Part shown: positions 22,842-31,139 of the stretch, in pieces
Layout of the letters: every line of letters starts with the position of its first letter
Position numbering within the stretch: position 1 is the stretch's first letter
Assembly: GCF_001552295.1 (NCBI RefSeq)
Contig: NZ_BCQX01000006.1
Location: 1 to 35,885, forward strand
DNA from: Globicatella sanguinis NBRC 15551
GTDB taxonomy: Bacteria; Bacillota; Bacilli; Lactobacillales; Aerococcaceae
Length of the DNA: 35,885 nucleotides
Direction: 5' to 3'
Program-made: the position numbers and the translations under genes
The notes under the pieces: generated by a model
Database searches by the model: none
The model's input: only the letters and a program-made list of their open reading frames with translations
Told to the model about the DNA's origin: nothing

Positions 22842-23438
22842 ATGAAAAAAGAAATGTTGAAATTAAACTTACAAATGTTCGCAGAACCCGAAGTTGAAGA
22901 AGCTAGCACTCAATCGGAAGGTGCTGAAACAGTTGAAGAAGTAGCGAAAGTGACCTTCACACAAGATGAGTTTAATTCGAAGATGGCAGAACGTGCTAAT
23001 CGTGCTGAGAATGACTTATTAAAATCATTAGGGGTTACCTCTAAGGAAGACTTGCAACAGGCTTTAGCAGAGTTCCAAGAGTTTAAAGACTCACAGAAAA
23101 CGGAAACTGAGAAGAAAGATGAGCAAGTCAAGGCTCTGATTGATGAGAAAACACAGTTGCAGACCGATTACGATAATCTAAAAGCACAAGTGGAAGCTAT
23201 GAAGTTAGGTGTTAAAGATGACTCAATCGAAGAAGTTATCCAACTAGCAAACCTAAAAGTGACTGATGAAGTTACCTTAACAGAAGCTATGAAACAAGTG
23301 ATTGAGAAGTTTCCAATGTTTACTGGAACATCGGAACAAGCACCTGAAAAGAAACCAACGTTCGTTAACCCTGTCAATCCTAAGACAGACGGTGGCGAAG
23401 TAGACGCATTTACAAAAGCATTCAAAAAATTTAAATAA
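22842..23438 (+). CDS. Capsid scaffolding protein
   Basis: 198 aa. Begins with the LKLNLQMFAE motif common at the start of phage scaffold or capsid-precursor proteins. An acidic segment follows, then a long coiled coil (about residues 75-125) and a basic C-terminal tail (AFTKAFKKFK) that would contact the capsid protein. It resembles the DUF4355/GP20 scaffold group. It lies directly before the major capsid gene. It guides procapsid assembly and is lost before maturation. Confidence 0.88.
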   Translation: MKKEMLKLNLQMFAEPEVEEASTQSEGAETVEEVAKVTFTQDEFNSKMAERANRAENDLLKSLGVTSKEDLQQALAEFQEFKDSQKTETEKKDEQVKALIDEKTQLQTDYDNLKAQVEAMKLGVKDDSIEEVIQLANLKVTDEVTLTEAMKQVIEKFPMFTGTSEQAPEKKPTFVNPVNPKTDGGEVDAFTKAFKKFK

Positions 23439-23454
23439 AAGGAGTTATTAAAAC

Positions 23455-24339
23455 ATGGCAATTAAATTATACACGCAAGCATACGCAGGACAATTACCTG
23501 ATTTATTCACGAAACAATCACGTTTCTTACGTTCATTCGGTGGGAACATTCAGACTTTAGTAGGTAAAGAAGCAGACGAGAACTTTTTAAAATTAAAAGT
23601 ATCGGATACTGATGTTGTTATTCAAGAATACTCAACTGATCCAAATGTTGCATTCGGTACTGGTACTGGCAATTCAAATCGTTTTGGTCCTCGTAAAGAA
23701 GTTAAGTCAGTTGATTTACAAGTTCCGTTCGACACACCATTATCAATTCATGAAGGTATTGATGGTTACACCGTAAATGACATTCCTGACCAAGTAGTCG
23801 CTGAGCGTTTGGCTTTACATGCGATTGCATGGGCAGAGCGTTACGACACAGAAATGTCTAAAGTGTTATCTGAGTCAGCTTCAGAAACGTTAACTGGTAA
23901 GTTAACGATTGCCGGCATTCAAAAAGTGTTTAACGAAGCACGTTCTACATTCGTCAACAACCGTGTTACTCGCAACGTTGCATGGGTGGCTTATGTGACT
24001 TCAGAAGTTTACCAATTATTAGTTGATAATGCGTTAACAACTACCGCTAAACGTGCATCAACTGACATTGACAATGGAGAGTTAACGAAATACAAAGGGT
24101 TTGTGTTAGTTGAAATCGAAGATGACAAGTTCCAAACGGGCGAAAATATCGTGTTTGTAGCAGACAATGTGGGTGTGGCTGGTATCGGTATTCCTGTTAC
24201 TCGTGTGATTGAGTCTGAAGACTTCGCAGGGGTGGCGTTACAAGGTGCTGGTAAGTTAGGTAAATACGTACCTGAAAAGAACAAGAAAGCTATCTTAAAA
24301 GCTACCTTAACAGAAACAGCGCCTGAAACTCAGGAGTAA
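23455..24339 (+). CDS. Major capsid protein
   Basis: 294 aa. The main head protein, presumably HK97-fold. Recognised by position after the scaffold and by similarity to the short capsid proteins of Gram-positive siphophages (MAIKLYTQAYAGQLPDLFTK at the N-terminus; VPFDTPLSIHEGIDGYTVND in the middle). It has a strong Shine-Dalgarno (AAAGGAG) and a regular codon pattern, fitting high expression. No N-terminal pro-domain of HK97 length is present, in line with a separate scaffold. Confidence 0.92.
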   Translation: MAIKLYTQAYAGQLPDLFTKQSRFLRSFGGNIQTLVGKEADENFLKLKVSDTDVVIQEYSTDPNVAFGTGTGNSNRFGPRKEVKSVDLQVPFDTPLSIHEGIDGYTVNDIPDQVVAERLALHAIAWAERYDTEMSKVLSESASETLTGKLTIAGIQKVFNEARSTFVNNRVTRNVAWVAYVTSEVYQLLVDNALTTTAKRASTDIDNGELTKYKGFVLVEIEDDKFQTGENIVFVADNVGVAGIGIPVTRVIESEDFAGVALQGAGKLGKYVPEKNKKAILKATLTETAPETQE

Positions 24340-24341
24340 AT

Positions 24342-24545
24342 ATGGGATTAGTCAAGTTTAACTTGCCTTTTAAATCCTTAAAAGATGACAAAGTTTATTC
24401 GGCAGAAGAGGTCATTGATATGACCTTTTCTCGTGCCGATAGGATAGTGTCTGATATTCGCAAGCAAGCGATGACGAATGAGGAATTAAAGGCATATTCA
24501 GAATTTAGTTATGAAAGGGTAAAACAAAGTAAAGGCGGTGAATAG
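24342..24545 (+). CDS. Small protein after major capsid
   Basis: 67 aa, charged, not recognised. It follows the capsid gene by 2 bp with GGAG upstream. Position suggests a head accessory or connector-related protein. Function unknown. Confidence 0.6.
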   Translation: MGLVKFNLPFKSLKDDKVYSAEEVIDMTFSRADRIVSDIRKQAMTNEELKAYSEFSYERVKQSKGGE

Positions 24546-24547
24546 CC

Positions 24548-24934
24548 TTGATTACAAGCGATTATTACATCAATGAATATAAAGGTATTGATATTGCTTT
24601 AGAAACGCTAGAAAGCCTATTAAAACGTGCTGAGCGTGACATTAAGGTGCTATCTAATTACATTGACCCTGATACGTTAAGTGAGTTTCAACAAAAACTG
24701 TATTTAGATGCAATCTGTTCACAAGTTGAATTTCTAGCGACAAATGGGGAACTATCATCTACTATCGTTAACGCAGAAGCAGACTCATTTAACATTGGGT
24801 CGTATTCAGAAAGCAACTACAAGCGACAATCTGACGGTAGACAAGAAGATTTTACACGAAGATACTCGTTGATGACGATTGAGTTATTAACGTCCGCAGG
24901 TTTGTTTTACAGAGGAGTGCGTGTCCTATGGTAA
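24548..24934 (+). CDS. Head-tail connector (adaptor) protein
   Basis: 128 aa, mostly alpha-helical. Position right after the capsid genes, size and helical content match SPP1 gp15/HK97 gp6-type adaptors that bind beneath the portal. It starts with TTG at 24548 after AAAGGCGG. It overlaps the next gene by 7 bp. Family assignment rests on context more than on motifs. Confidence 0.7.
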   Translation: MITSDYYINEYKGIDIALETLESLLKRAERDIKVLSNYIDPDTLSEFQQKLYLDAICSQVEFLATNGELSSTIVNAEADSFNIGSYSESNYKRQSDGRQEDFTRRYSLMTIELLTSAGLFYRGVRVLW

Positions 24935-25254
24935 AACCAATCAGAAGAAACTTATTAACTCACACCATTGAATATAGCGAGTATTCTAATGATGATGTGT
25001 GGGGAGTGACTTACAAGGAACCTGTCACGATAGAGCGTGTGAGATTAGAACCTAAAGAAACGGTCGTGTTCGGAATGAATAACCGTCAAATCATAGGGAA
25101 TACATTGCTATTTCATGACAGCGTACACTCGACACCTTGCAAGTTCGTTCCTGAAAGTAAAGTCATATTCAATGGGCGAGAACTAGTCGTTCAAACTGTC
25201 AATGAATATTACGACAAAGAACGACTTCATCATGTTGAGGTGGTGCTAATATGA
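24928..25254 (+). CDS. Minor capsid protein 1 (head closure)
   Basis: 108 aa. Resembles the Minor_capsid_1 family of low-GC siphophages, a head-completion or stopper protein (RRNLLTHTIEYSEYS and KFVPESKVIFNGRELVVQTV). It is followed by matching Minor_capsid_2- and Minor_capsid_3-like genes, a characteristic trio. It overlaps the next gene by 4 bp. Confidence 0.85.
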   Translation: MVKPIRRNLLTHTIEYSEYSNDDVWGVTYKEPVTIERVRLEPKETVVFGMNNRQIIGNTLLFHDSVHSTPCKFVPESKVIFNGRELVVQTVNEYYDKERLHHVEVVLI

Positions 25255-25592
25255 TTGGGTTAGACGTTAAGGTATACACAGACCAAATCACGAAACGACT
25301 TCAAAACGGAGTGCAAAACTCCACGTTAAAATTGGCGACTCGTGTATTGGAAGATAGTAACAAATATATCCCTAAGCAAATGGGAGTGTTAGAGGGGAGT
25401 TCATTAACTCACTCAGACCTACCAAATGGCAGGTTAGTGTGGGCAACTCCATACGCTCGCAGACTTTATTACAATCCACAATATAACTTTAGCAAGGACG
25501 TTAATCCAAATGCAGGGGGATTGTGGTATGAAAGAGCGAAAAGTCAATATCTAAATGAGTGGAAGAAAATAGTAGCGGAGGAATACACATGA
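25251..25592 (+). CDS. Minor capsid protein 2
   Basis: 113 aa. Fits the Minor_capsid_2 family, a head-tail joining component (YIPKQMGVLEGSS, then ATPYARRLYYNPQYNF and NAGGLWYERAKSQYLNEW). The short HK97 gp10-like layout is clear. It overlaps both neighbours by 4 bp (ATGA). Confidence 0.88.
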   Translation: MIGLDVKVYTDQITKRLQNGVQNSTLKLATRVLEDSNKYIPKQMGVLEGSSLTHSDLPNGRLVWATPYARRLYYNPQYNFSKDVNPNAGGLWYERAKSQYLNEWKKIVAEEYT

Positions 25593-25936
25593 TTGAAGCG
25601 ATTGAAATGATTGTGACAAAGATTAATTCACTTGGCTTATATGCGAAGTGCAAAATCGGCACAATGGAGCAAACGAACGAAGCTATCTCATTAATCATCA
25701 GTCCTTCAGGGTATTCCAACTACTATATGGACGGTGATAGGACTGAGCCTTTTAGCTTCCAAATTCAAGCGAAATCAACTAACCAAATGCAAGTCATTAT
25801 GGCTTTAGATAAGATTAAAGACACTTTAGAAAGCATGGATATACAGACCACCACTCAACCTAATTTAGTTGAACAAAGTGGCCTGGTGTATATCTATGCT
25901 TCTATTTTTACAACGACAATCGGCAAATTTAAATAA
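25589..25936 (+). CDS. Minor capsid protein 3 (tail terminator-like)
   Basis: 115 aa. Fits the Minor_capsid_3 family; by position it is the tail-completion or terminator protein before the tail tube gene. ATG 25589 overlaps the previous stop codon and has CGGAGG upstream. The open frame extends back to 25559, but that part overlaps minor capsid protein 2. Confidence 0.82.
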   Translation: MIEAIEMIVTKINSLGLYAKCKIGTMEQTNEAISLIISPSGYSNYYMDGDRTEPFSFQIQAKSTNQMQVIMALDKIKDTLESMDIQTTTQPNLVEQSGLVYIYASIFTTTIGKFK

Positions 25937-25952
25937 AAAGGAGTTATGTTAA

Positions 25953-26456
25953 ATGGCAATTAAAGACCAACGAATTAAAAACGCACTGTTGATGAAACAT
26001 TACATTGCAGACCCAGCACATCCTGACTTTTGGATGCGTTTAGGGAAATACATTCCCACCGTAACAGACTCGTCTGAAGACGTGAAGGAAGACGGGGTTG
26101 CATGGTATGACGGTGACGGAACATCATCAGAAGAAATCACAGATTATATTATCGCAATGACATTCGAAGGGACTTATGGTGCTGATGATAATGCTATGCG
26201 ATATTTAGATCATATCAAATATGACACGAACAATCGTGAAGTATTATGGAAAATCGAACGTGAAGACCGTATCGAAACAGGCTTAGCTAATGCAAGTGGT
26301 ATTGTAACAGGTGGTGGTGAAGCGAGTGCTTTTGGTGAGTTTAAAACGACTTTAACTCGTAAAGAGAAACCGAAGGTTACGAATTTAGACGGAGAAACAG
26401 CTTATGTGTTTAAGCACCCTGCAACTAACGGGGGAACAGCTGAAACGCAAGAATAA
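25953..26456 (+). CDS. Major tail (tube) protein
   Basis: 167 aa. The tail-tube building block, in the expected place between the tail terminator and the chaperones. N-terminus MAIKDQRIKNALLMKHYIAD; the middle is acidic and beta-rich (AMTFEGTYGADDNA). It has a strong Shine-Dalgarno (AAAGGAG) and its own terminator behind it. There is no C-terminal Ig-like domain. Confidence 0.85.
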   Translation: MAIKDQRIKNALLMKHYIADPAHPDFWMRLGKYIPTVTDSSEDVKEDGVAWYDGDGTSSEEITDYIIAMTFEGTYGADDNAMRYLDHIKYDTNNREVLWKIEREDRIETGLANASGIVTGGGEASAFGEFKTTLTRKEKPKVTNLDGETAYVFKHPATNGGTAETQE

Positions 26457-26461
26457 TCAAC

Positions 26462-26488
26462 GGGAGCTATACGCTCCCTTATTTTTTA
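26462..26488 (+). terminator. Terminator after the tail tube gene
   Basis: GGGAGC (26462-26467) pairs with GCTCCC (26473-26478) over a 5-nt loop, followed by TTATTTTTT. Probably partial, letting tail tube protein be made in excess of the downstream tail genes. Confidence 0.75.
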
Positions 26489-26509
26489 ATCAAAAAAGGA
26501 GTTTGAAGG

Positions 26510-26866
26510 ATGAAACCTATTAAAGTTCAGAAAAATTATATTGATATCCCTTTCGTAGACGACAAAACAGGCGAAACTATCCTTGAGTTGAAGTTTGAAT
26601 TGTCGGACGAAAAGGCAATGGAATTAATCAAAATTAAAGAAGAATTAGCAGATAAAGAAGTCAAAGACTATGAAGGTTTGAAAGACGGTATCAAGACTAT
26701 GGTGGACGGACTATTGGGCGAAGGTTCGTTTGACAAAATGTTTGCAATAACACCTGTCGTTAAAATGGTATTCCAATACTTTTTAGCAATTTGTGAAGGC
26801 ATCACTGAAGAATTAGAAGAACGAAAGCTAAAGCAGGTCAATGACGAACTAAGCGAGTTTATTTAG
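26510..26866 (+). CDS. Tail assembly chaperone
   Basis: 118 aa, acidic and helical. It lies between tail tube and Gp15/tape measure, the place of the first tail assembly chaperone (gpG analogue), which coats the tape measure during tail assembly. No programmed-frameshift site to the next gene is evident; the next gene has its own Shine-Dalgarno and ATG. Confidence 0.75.
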   Translation: MKPIKVQKNYIDIPFVDDKTGETILELKFELSDEKAMELIKIKEELADKEVKDYEGLKDGIKTMVDGLLGEGSFDKMFAITPVVKMVFQYFLAICEGITEELEERKLKQVNDELSEFI

Positions 26867-26876
26867 GGGTGGTGTA

Positions 26877-27515
26877 ATGCAAGTTTATAAACCACTTAAA
26901 GATTTTATTGCGATTGGTGGTAAAAGATACAACATCAACGCTAGTTTTGACAACTTGCTTAAAGCCCAAGCTGTTTTAAAGTCCAAGAAAATTGACTCGT
27001 ATTTCAAAACTATCATGGCTTTTGTCTTTATGTTTGGGGAATTAGACCTGAGAAGTAAGTATCCTGACTCAACCGAGATTGATATGTTTCATCAAGAGTT
27101 CATGGCTTTAGGCTTCCACGAAATAGAGCCTGAAGTACTTCAACAAGCGTTTGAAGATGTACTTAGACGATACGGTGGCAGAGCCAATGACGGTCAATTG
27201 TATGATATTACAGGCGAGCCTATGCCTCAAGCAATGATTGAGAGTGGTAATCGGCTATTTGACATAGACCAAGACGGAGACGCTTTATTTGCTAGTTTCA
27301 TGATGGCTTATGGAATAGACTTATTCGAGCAACAAGGCAAATTGCATTACTCGAAATTTAAAGCCATGTTGGATAACTTGCCAAACGATACACCTTTGGG
27401 GCAGATATTCGAAATCAGATCATGGTCGCCCGAAAAAGACAAACGCAAGCGTGAGGAAGTCATGCGAGAACTGCAAAACAGATACAAATTGAGAGGCGGT
27501 GAGGTAGATGAGTGA
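26877..27515 (+). CDS. Gp15-family tail protein
   Basis: 212 aa. Matches the bacteriophage Gp15 family found before the tape measure gene (FDIDQDGDALFASFMMAYGI, then LHYSKFKAMLDNLPNDTPLG). It probably serves as the second chaperone. ATG 26877 follows GGGGTGG. It overlaps the tape measure start by 8 bp. Confidence 0.85.
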   Translation: MQVYKPLKDFIAIGGKRYNINASFDNLLKAQAVLKSKKIDSYFKTIMAFVFMFGELDLRSKYPDSTEIDMFHQEFMALGFHEIEPEVLQQAFEDVLRRYGGRANDGQLYDITGEPMPQAMIESGNRLFDIDQDGDALFASFMMAYGIDLFEQQGKLHYSKFKAMLDNLPNDTPLGQIFEIRSWSPEKDKRKREEVMRELQNRYKLRGGEVDE

Positions 27516-30162
27516 TGGTAGAGTTGAAATAAAAGTCAATGTAGAAGATAGCGAAGTCGGTCAACTTAACCAAAGTTTGGGTGGTATCGGTGGTGCTGTT
27601 AGTAAAGCTAAAATCGGCATTAAAGATATGGCAGGTGCTTTGGGGTTATTTAAACTCGGAAGCATGGCAATTGACGGTATCACAAGTGCCTTTGGTGAGT
27701 TAACAGGAGAGATGAACGAGTCCATGAAAGCATGGAGTACGTTCGAAGGGAACATGGCTATGATTGGCAAGAGTGGAGATGAAATCGCTAAGGTTCAGGC
27801 TTCCTTACAAGATTTCGCCACCAAAACAATCTACTCCGCTTCCGATATGGCTTCTACCTATTCTCAAATGGCTGCTATTGGATATGACAAGACAGAGCAA
27901 CTTGTTAAGGGTATGGGTGGTTTAGCAGCTGCTTCAGAAAACCCACAACAAGCAATGAGAACACTATCTCAACAAATGGTTCAAGCTTTAAGTAAGCCTA
28001 CCATGAGATGGGAAGATTTTAAGCTTATGCTAGAACAAGCACCTGCTTCCATGTCTGAAGTAGCCAAACACATGGGCATGAGTTTAGATGAGTTGGTAGT
28101 CGCAATTCAAGACGGGCATATCACATCTAAACAATTCGCAGACGCAGTCGCTGAAGTCGGTACGAATGAAAACTTCAGTAAAATGGCTACCACCTACAAA
28201 ACAGCAGACCAAGCTATGGACGGTCTGAAAGAGACATTGGCTAATAAGCTATTGCCCGTTTATGAGAAATGGCAAGAATTCCAAATTAAAGGCATTGAAG
28301 GTATCACTGATTTAGTAGATAGCTTTGATGTTAACGGTCTGATTAATGGCTTTAATAAGGCACTACCTAACATTCAAAAAGTTGCTAATAATATCGGCAA
28401 GTTTCTGACGACTGGAGCTCAGAAAGCAACTAGGTTCTTTAAGCCAATGACGGACGGTTTCGTCAAGATTGGTAAAGATATGCTAGGCTTCTATGGTAGT
28501 TTTGGCGATATGTTTGACAAGATTGCAGATGGCGATTGGGAAGGTGGCTTGAAAGTCTACTCTGATGCCTTTAGCAAGACTTTCGATAATATCGTAGATA
28601 ATTCAAAGAATATCGTCACAGGTATGAAAGACAACCTATTTAAGACAATTGGAGCTACATCATGGTCTGATGTTGGAACTAAGGTAGGTTCGGTTCTATC
28701 GGACGGTATCGACTGGGGAGCAAGTCTACTCAGTACTGGTTGGGATATTGCAACAAGTATCGTCGACAAAGTTACAAGTGTTGACTGGGGAAATGCGTTG
28801 TATTCCTTTACAACTAATGTGGCAGGCTTTGCTAAGAACGCTTATTCAGAAGTGAAAGCTAACTTAGACGAACGTTTTGGTGACGGTAAACTTGGACAGT
28901 CAATCATTGACCAAATCTTTAATCCTGATAGTGAGTTGAGGGTAACTTTAGATAAGATTGACACTGCTATCATGGAAGGACTAGAAGGTGCTATTGATGG
29001 GGTTAGTGAAGCAATACTCGGTATGTCTATTTCTGATATTGACGACAACTTAGAAACGTTATTTGGCAAGATTGGTGATATTGAATTTACGGGTGACTTT
29101 GGAAAGCTTGTAACGGACATTGAAACTGCTATTTCAGAGTCCTTTGGTGACTTCTCTTTTAATGACCTACTCCCTGAATTAAGTTGGGGTACATGGGAAG
29201 ATGACATCAACGACTTATTGAGTTGGATATCAGCCAAAGGCGAAGAAGTTAAAGCTAAGTATAAAGAGAACTTCAACTTTGAAGGTGAAGGTGGAAAGCT
29301 ATCAACTGGTAGTTCTAGGGGTAGTGGTACAGGTTCAGGAACGGTGGCATTTGGTGTTGGTCGTTCACAAGGAACCACTAAAGTAGAAAGTCCGTTAAAA
29401 GACGTTGACGTGTCAGCCGATACTGCACGTATAGAAACTGCTATTCAGACTATGTATGACACTATCCAAACTATGACAACAGAAGCTAATACGCAAATGG
29501 AAACGAACTTTAGCGACTCAATGAATAGGCTATTCCAAACTGCTATGCAAGGCATGGGTAGAGTCAACCAAGCTTTTACATCAGGCTATCAAACTGGCTT
29601 AGTCAATGCACGAGGGTTTAGTGACTCGCTTGTGATGATATTCGAAAATATCGCTGTTCGCTTGCAACAATCAGGAATGAACGCAGGGGAAGGATTTGCT
29701 TTAGGTTTAGAAAGCACTCGTGGCCGTATCATGAGTACTGCTCGATCAATTGCTAATGAAGTTGTCACAACGATTAATAAGGCTTTAGATGAACATTCGC
29801 CTTCAAGAGTGCTGTTTAAATCAGGGGCTTTTGCTGGTGAAGGCTTTGCTTTAGGTTTAGACTCGTGGATTGATAGAGTATCAGGTATTTCAAATAACTT
29901 AGCTATGGCTTCAGTTCCTGACCTATCGAAAGTCAATCACAAATTTAGTGGTGTTAATGGCACGATTAGTCAGATTATCCAAACTGCTAATGATACTAAT
30001 AACGCTGTCGTGGTCGAAGCGATTGAAAGCCTTGAAGAAACGTTAACGCAAAAACAATTTGCTATCACGAGTGATGAAGTAGCAGATAAAACGCAAAACC
30101 GATTAGATAAGACAATCGGAAAGAATGCAAAATATAACGAAGCATGGGGGGTAGGAGGATGA
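27508..30162 (+). CDS. Tail tape measure protein
   Basis: 884 aa, the longest gene here. An N-terminal tape-measure domain (TKTIYSASDMASTYSQMAAI near residue 110; then EQAPASMSEVAKHMGMS) and a helical, Ala/Gly-rich centre. The end has repeated amphipathic segments of the form GEGFALGLES/GEGFALGLDS with DEHSPSRVLFKSG between. At about 0.15 nm per residue it predicts a tail of roughly 130 nm. No lysozyme, transglycosylase or NlpC domain is seen. It overlaps the Dit gene by 4 bp. Confidence 0.95.
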   Translation: MSDGRVEIKVNVEDSEVGQLNQSLGGIGGAVSKAKIGIKDMAGALGLFKLGSMAIDGITSAFGELTGEMNESMKAWSTFEGNMAMIGKSGDEIAKVQASLQDFATKTIYSASDMASTYSQMAAIGYDKTEQLVKGMGGLAAASENPQQAMRTLSQQMVQALSKPTMRWEDFKLMLEQAPASMSEVAKHMGMSLDELVVAIQDGHITSKQFADAVAEVGTNENFSKMATTYKTADQAMDGLKETLANKLLPVYEKWQEFQIKGIEGITDLVDSFDVNGLINGFNKALPNIQKVANNIGKFLTTGAQKATRFFKPMTDGFVKIGKDMLGFYGSFGDMFDKIADGDWEGGLKVYSDAFSKTFDNIVDNSKNIVTGMKDNLFKTIGATSWSDVGTKVGSVLSDGIDWGASLLSTGWDIATSIVDKVTSVDWGNALYSFTTNVAGFAKNAYSEVKANLDERFGDGKLGQSIIDQIFNPDSELRVTLDKIDTAIMEGLEGAIDGVSEAILGMSISDIDDNLETLFGKIGDIEFTGDFGKLVTDIETAISESFGDFSFNDLLPELSWGTWEDDINDLLSWISAKGEEVKAKYKENFNFEGEGGKLSTGSSRGSGTGSGTVAFGVGRSQGTTKVESPLKDVDVSADTARIETAIQTMYDTIQTMTTEANTQMETNFSDSMNRLFQTAMQGMGRVNQAFTSGYQTGLVNARGFSDSLVMIFENIAVRLQQSGMNAGEGFALGLESTRGRIMSTARSIANEVVTTINKALDEHSPSRVLFKSGAFAGEGFALGLDSWIDRVSGISNNLAMASVPDLSKVNHKFSGVNGTISQIIQTANDTNNAVVVEAIESLEETLTQKQFAITSDEVADKTQNRLDKTIGKNAKYNEAWGVGG

Positions 30163-31139
30163 GTTTAATCACGATAAAAGAAAAAGTCATGACGGAACAC
30201 TTTGACTCCTCCCGTCATGGCTTACGGTTGAGAAGTAGACAAGCCGACACACCTGATATTAAAGGCGAGGACGCAAGTATTCAGTTCATGAATGGGTCAT
30301 TTGATTTTTCTATGATAATGGGGGAAGAATTTTACGAGGACAGGATACTAAAATTTGAATTCGGTGCGGTTAGAATGACTAAAGAACAACGAAAGGTGTT
30401 AGAAGCGAAGGTTAAACAGGAGCTAATGGGCAAAGGTAGAATACCTATCTTTGACACATGGAAATACGGTTACTTTTGGTATGGAAAATGTGTAAAAGTC
30501 AAGGTTAAAGATGACCCTCGCAATCACGGAACAGAAGTCAATATTGAGTTTCAAGTCTATCCTTATATGCTTTCGGTTCATTCATTCTTTCACGATATTT
30601 GGGATATCTTCAGTTTTGATGATGATGTCGCAAGCTATAACGCTTTTACGGTTAACGGAGAACTTGACATTGAATTGTACAACAACGGTGCTTCAAGTGT
30701 TATTCCTGAAATTATTGTAAAAGCCAAAACACCATTGAAAGCAGGCACTGACTCAACTGGTGGAACGGTCACCGAAACGAAAGTAATTGAAGGCACGAAG
30801 TATACCGTTAAAAGAGGTGATGTACTATGGCGAATAGCAAACATGTATAAGACAACGGTCGCTAATATTTGTAAGTGGAACAACATCAGAGCGACTGATT
30901 TTATCTATCCTAATCAAGTGCTTTATGTATCAGCACCACGAACGGTGACCACGACCACCGAAACGGAAGTCAAGACCAAACCTGTCTTTATGGAAATCGA
31001 CTTTTACGGCGATATTATCAAGTTGGATAATGGCACTAATAAGAATACTAAGTTAGTGCTAAAACAAGGTGTTAATCGCCTTAAAATTAAAGGAAATGGC
31101 ACGATTGGTTTTGAATATCGAACTGAGGTGATGGCTTAA
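30159..31139 (+). CDS. Distal tail protein (Dit) with inserted LysM domain
   Basis: 326 aa. The N-terminal half is Dit-like (tail tip ring; DTWKYGYFWYGKCVKVKVKD, then EVNIEFQVYPYMLSV). In the C-terminal half there is a LysM domain at 30798-30929 (TKYTVKRGDVLWRIANMY, ending IYPNQVLYV). It is bounded by Thr-rich linkers, after which a Dit-like beta segment resumes. LysM binds peptidoglycan N-acetylglucosamine, so this looks like an evolved Dit that helps adsorption. ATG 30159 gives the usual 4-bp overlap with the tape measure stop codon; an upstream ATG at 30144 is also in frame. Confidence 0.88.
   Translation: MSLITIKEKVMTEHFDSSRHGLRLRSRQADTPDIKGEDASIQFMNGSFDFSMIMGEEFYEDRILKFEFGAVRMTKEQRKVLEAKVKQELMGKGRIPIFDTWKYGYFWYGKCVKVKVKDDPRNHGTEVNIEFQVYPYMLSVHSFFHDIWDIFSFDDDVASYNAFTVNGELDIELYNNGASSVIPEIIVKAKTPLKAGTDSTGGTVTETKVIEGTKYTVKRGDVLWRIANMYKTTVANICKWNNIRATDFIYPNQVLYVSAPRTVTTTTETEVKTKPVFMEIDFYGDIIKLDNGTNKNTKLVLKQGVNRLKIKGNGTIGFEYRTEVMA

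Noticed and set aside
26840-26890. Programmed -1 frameshift between the two tail chaperone genes
   Set aside because: No heptameric slippery site seen near the stop codon, and the second gene has its own Shine-Dalgarno and ATG.
28842-29378. 178-aa open frame on the minus strand inside the tape measure gene
   Set aside because: Ser/Pro/Leu-rich shadow of a well-supported plus-strand gene; no Shine-Dalgarno or domain.
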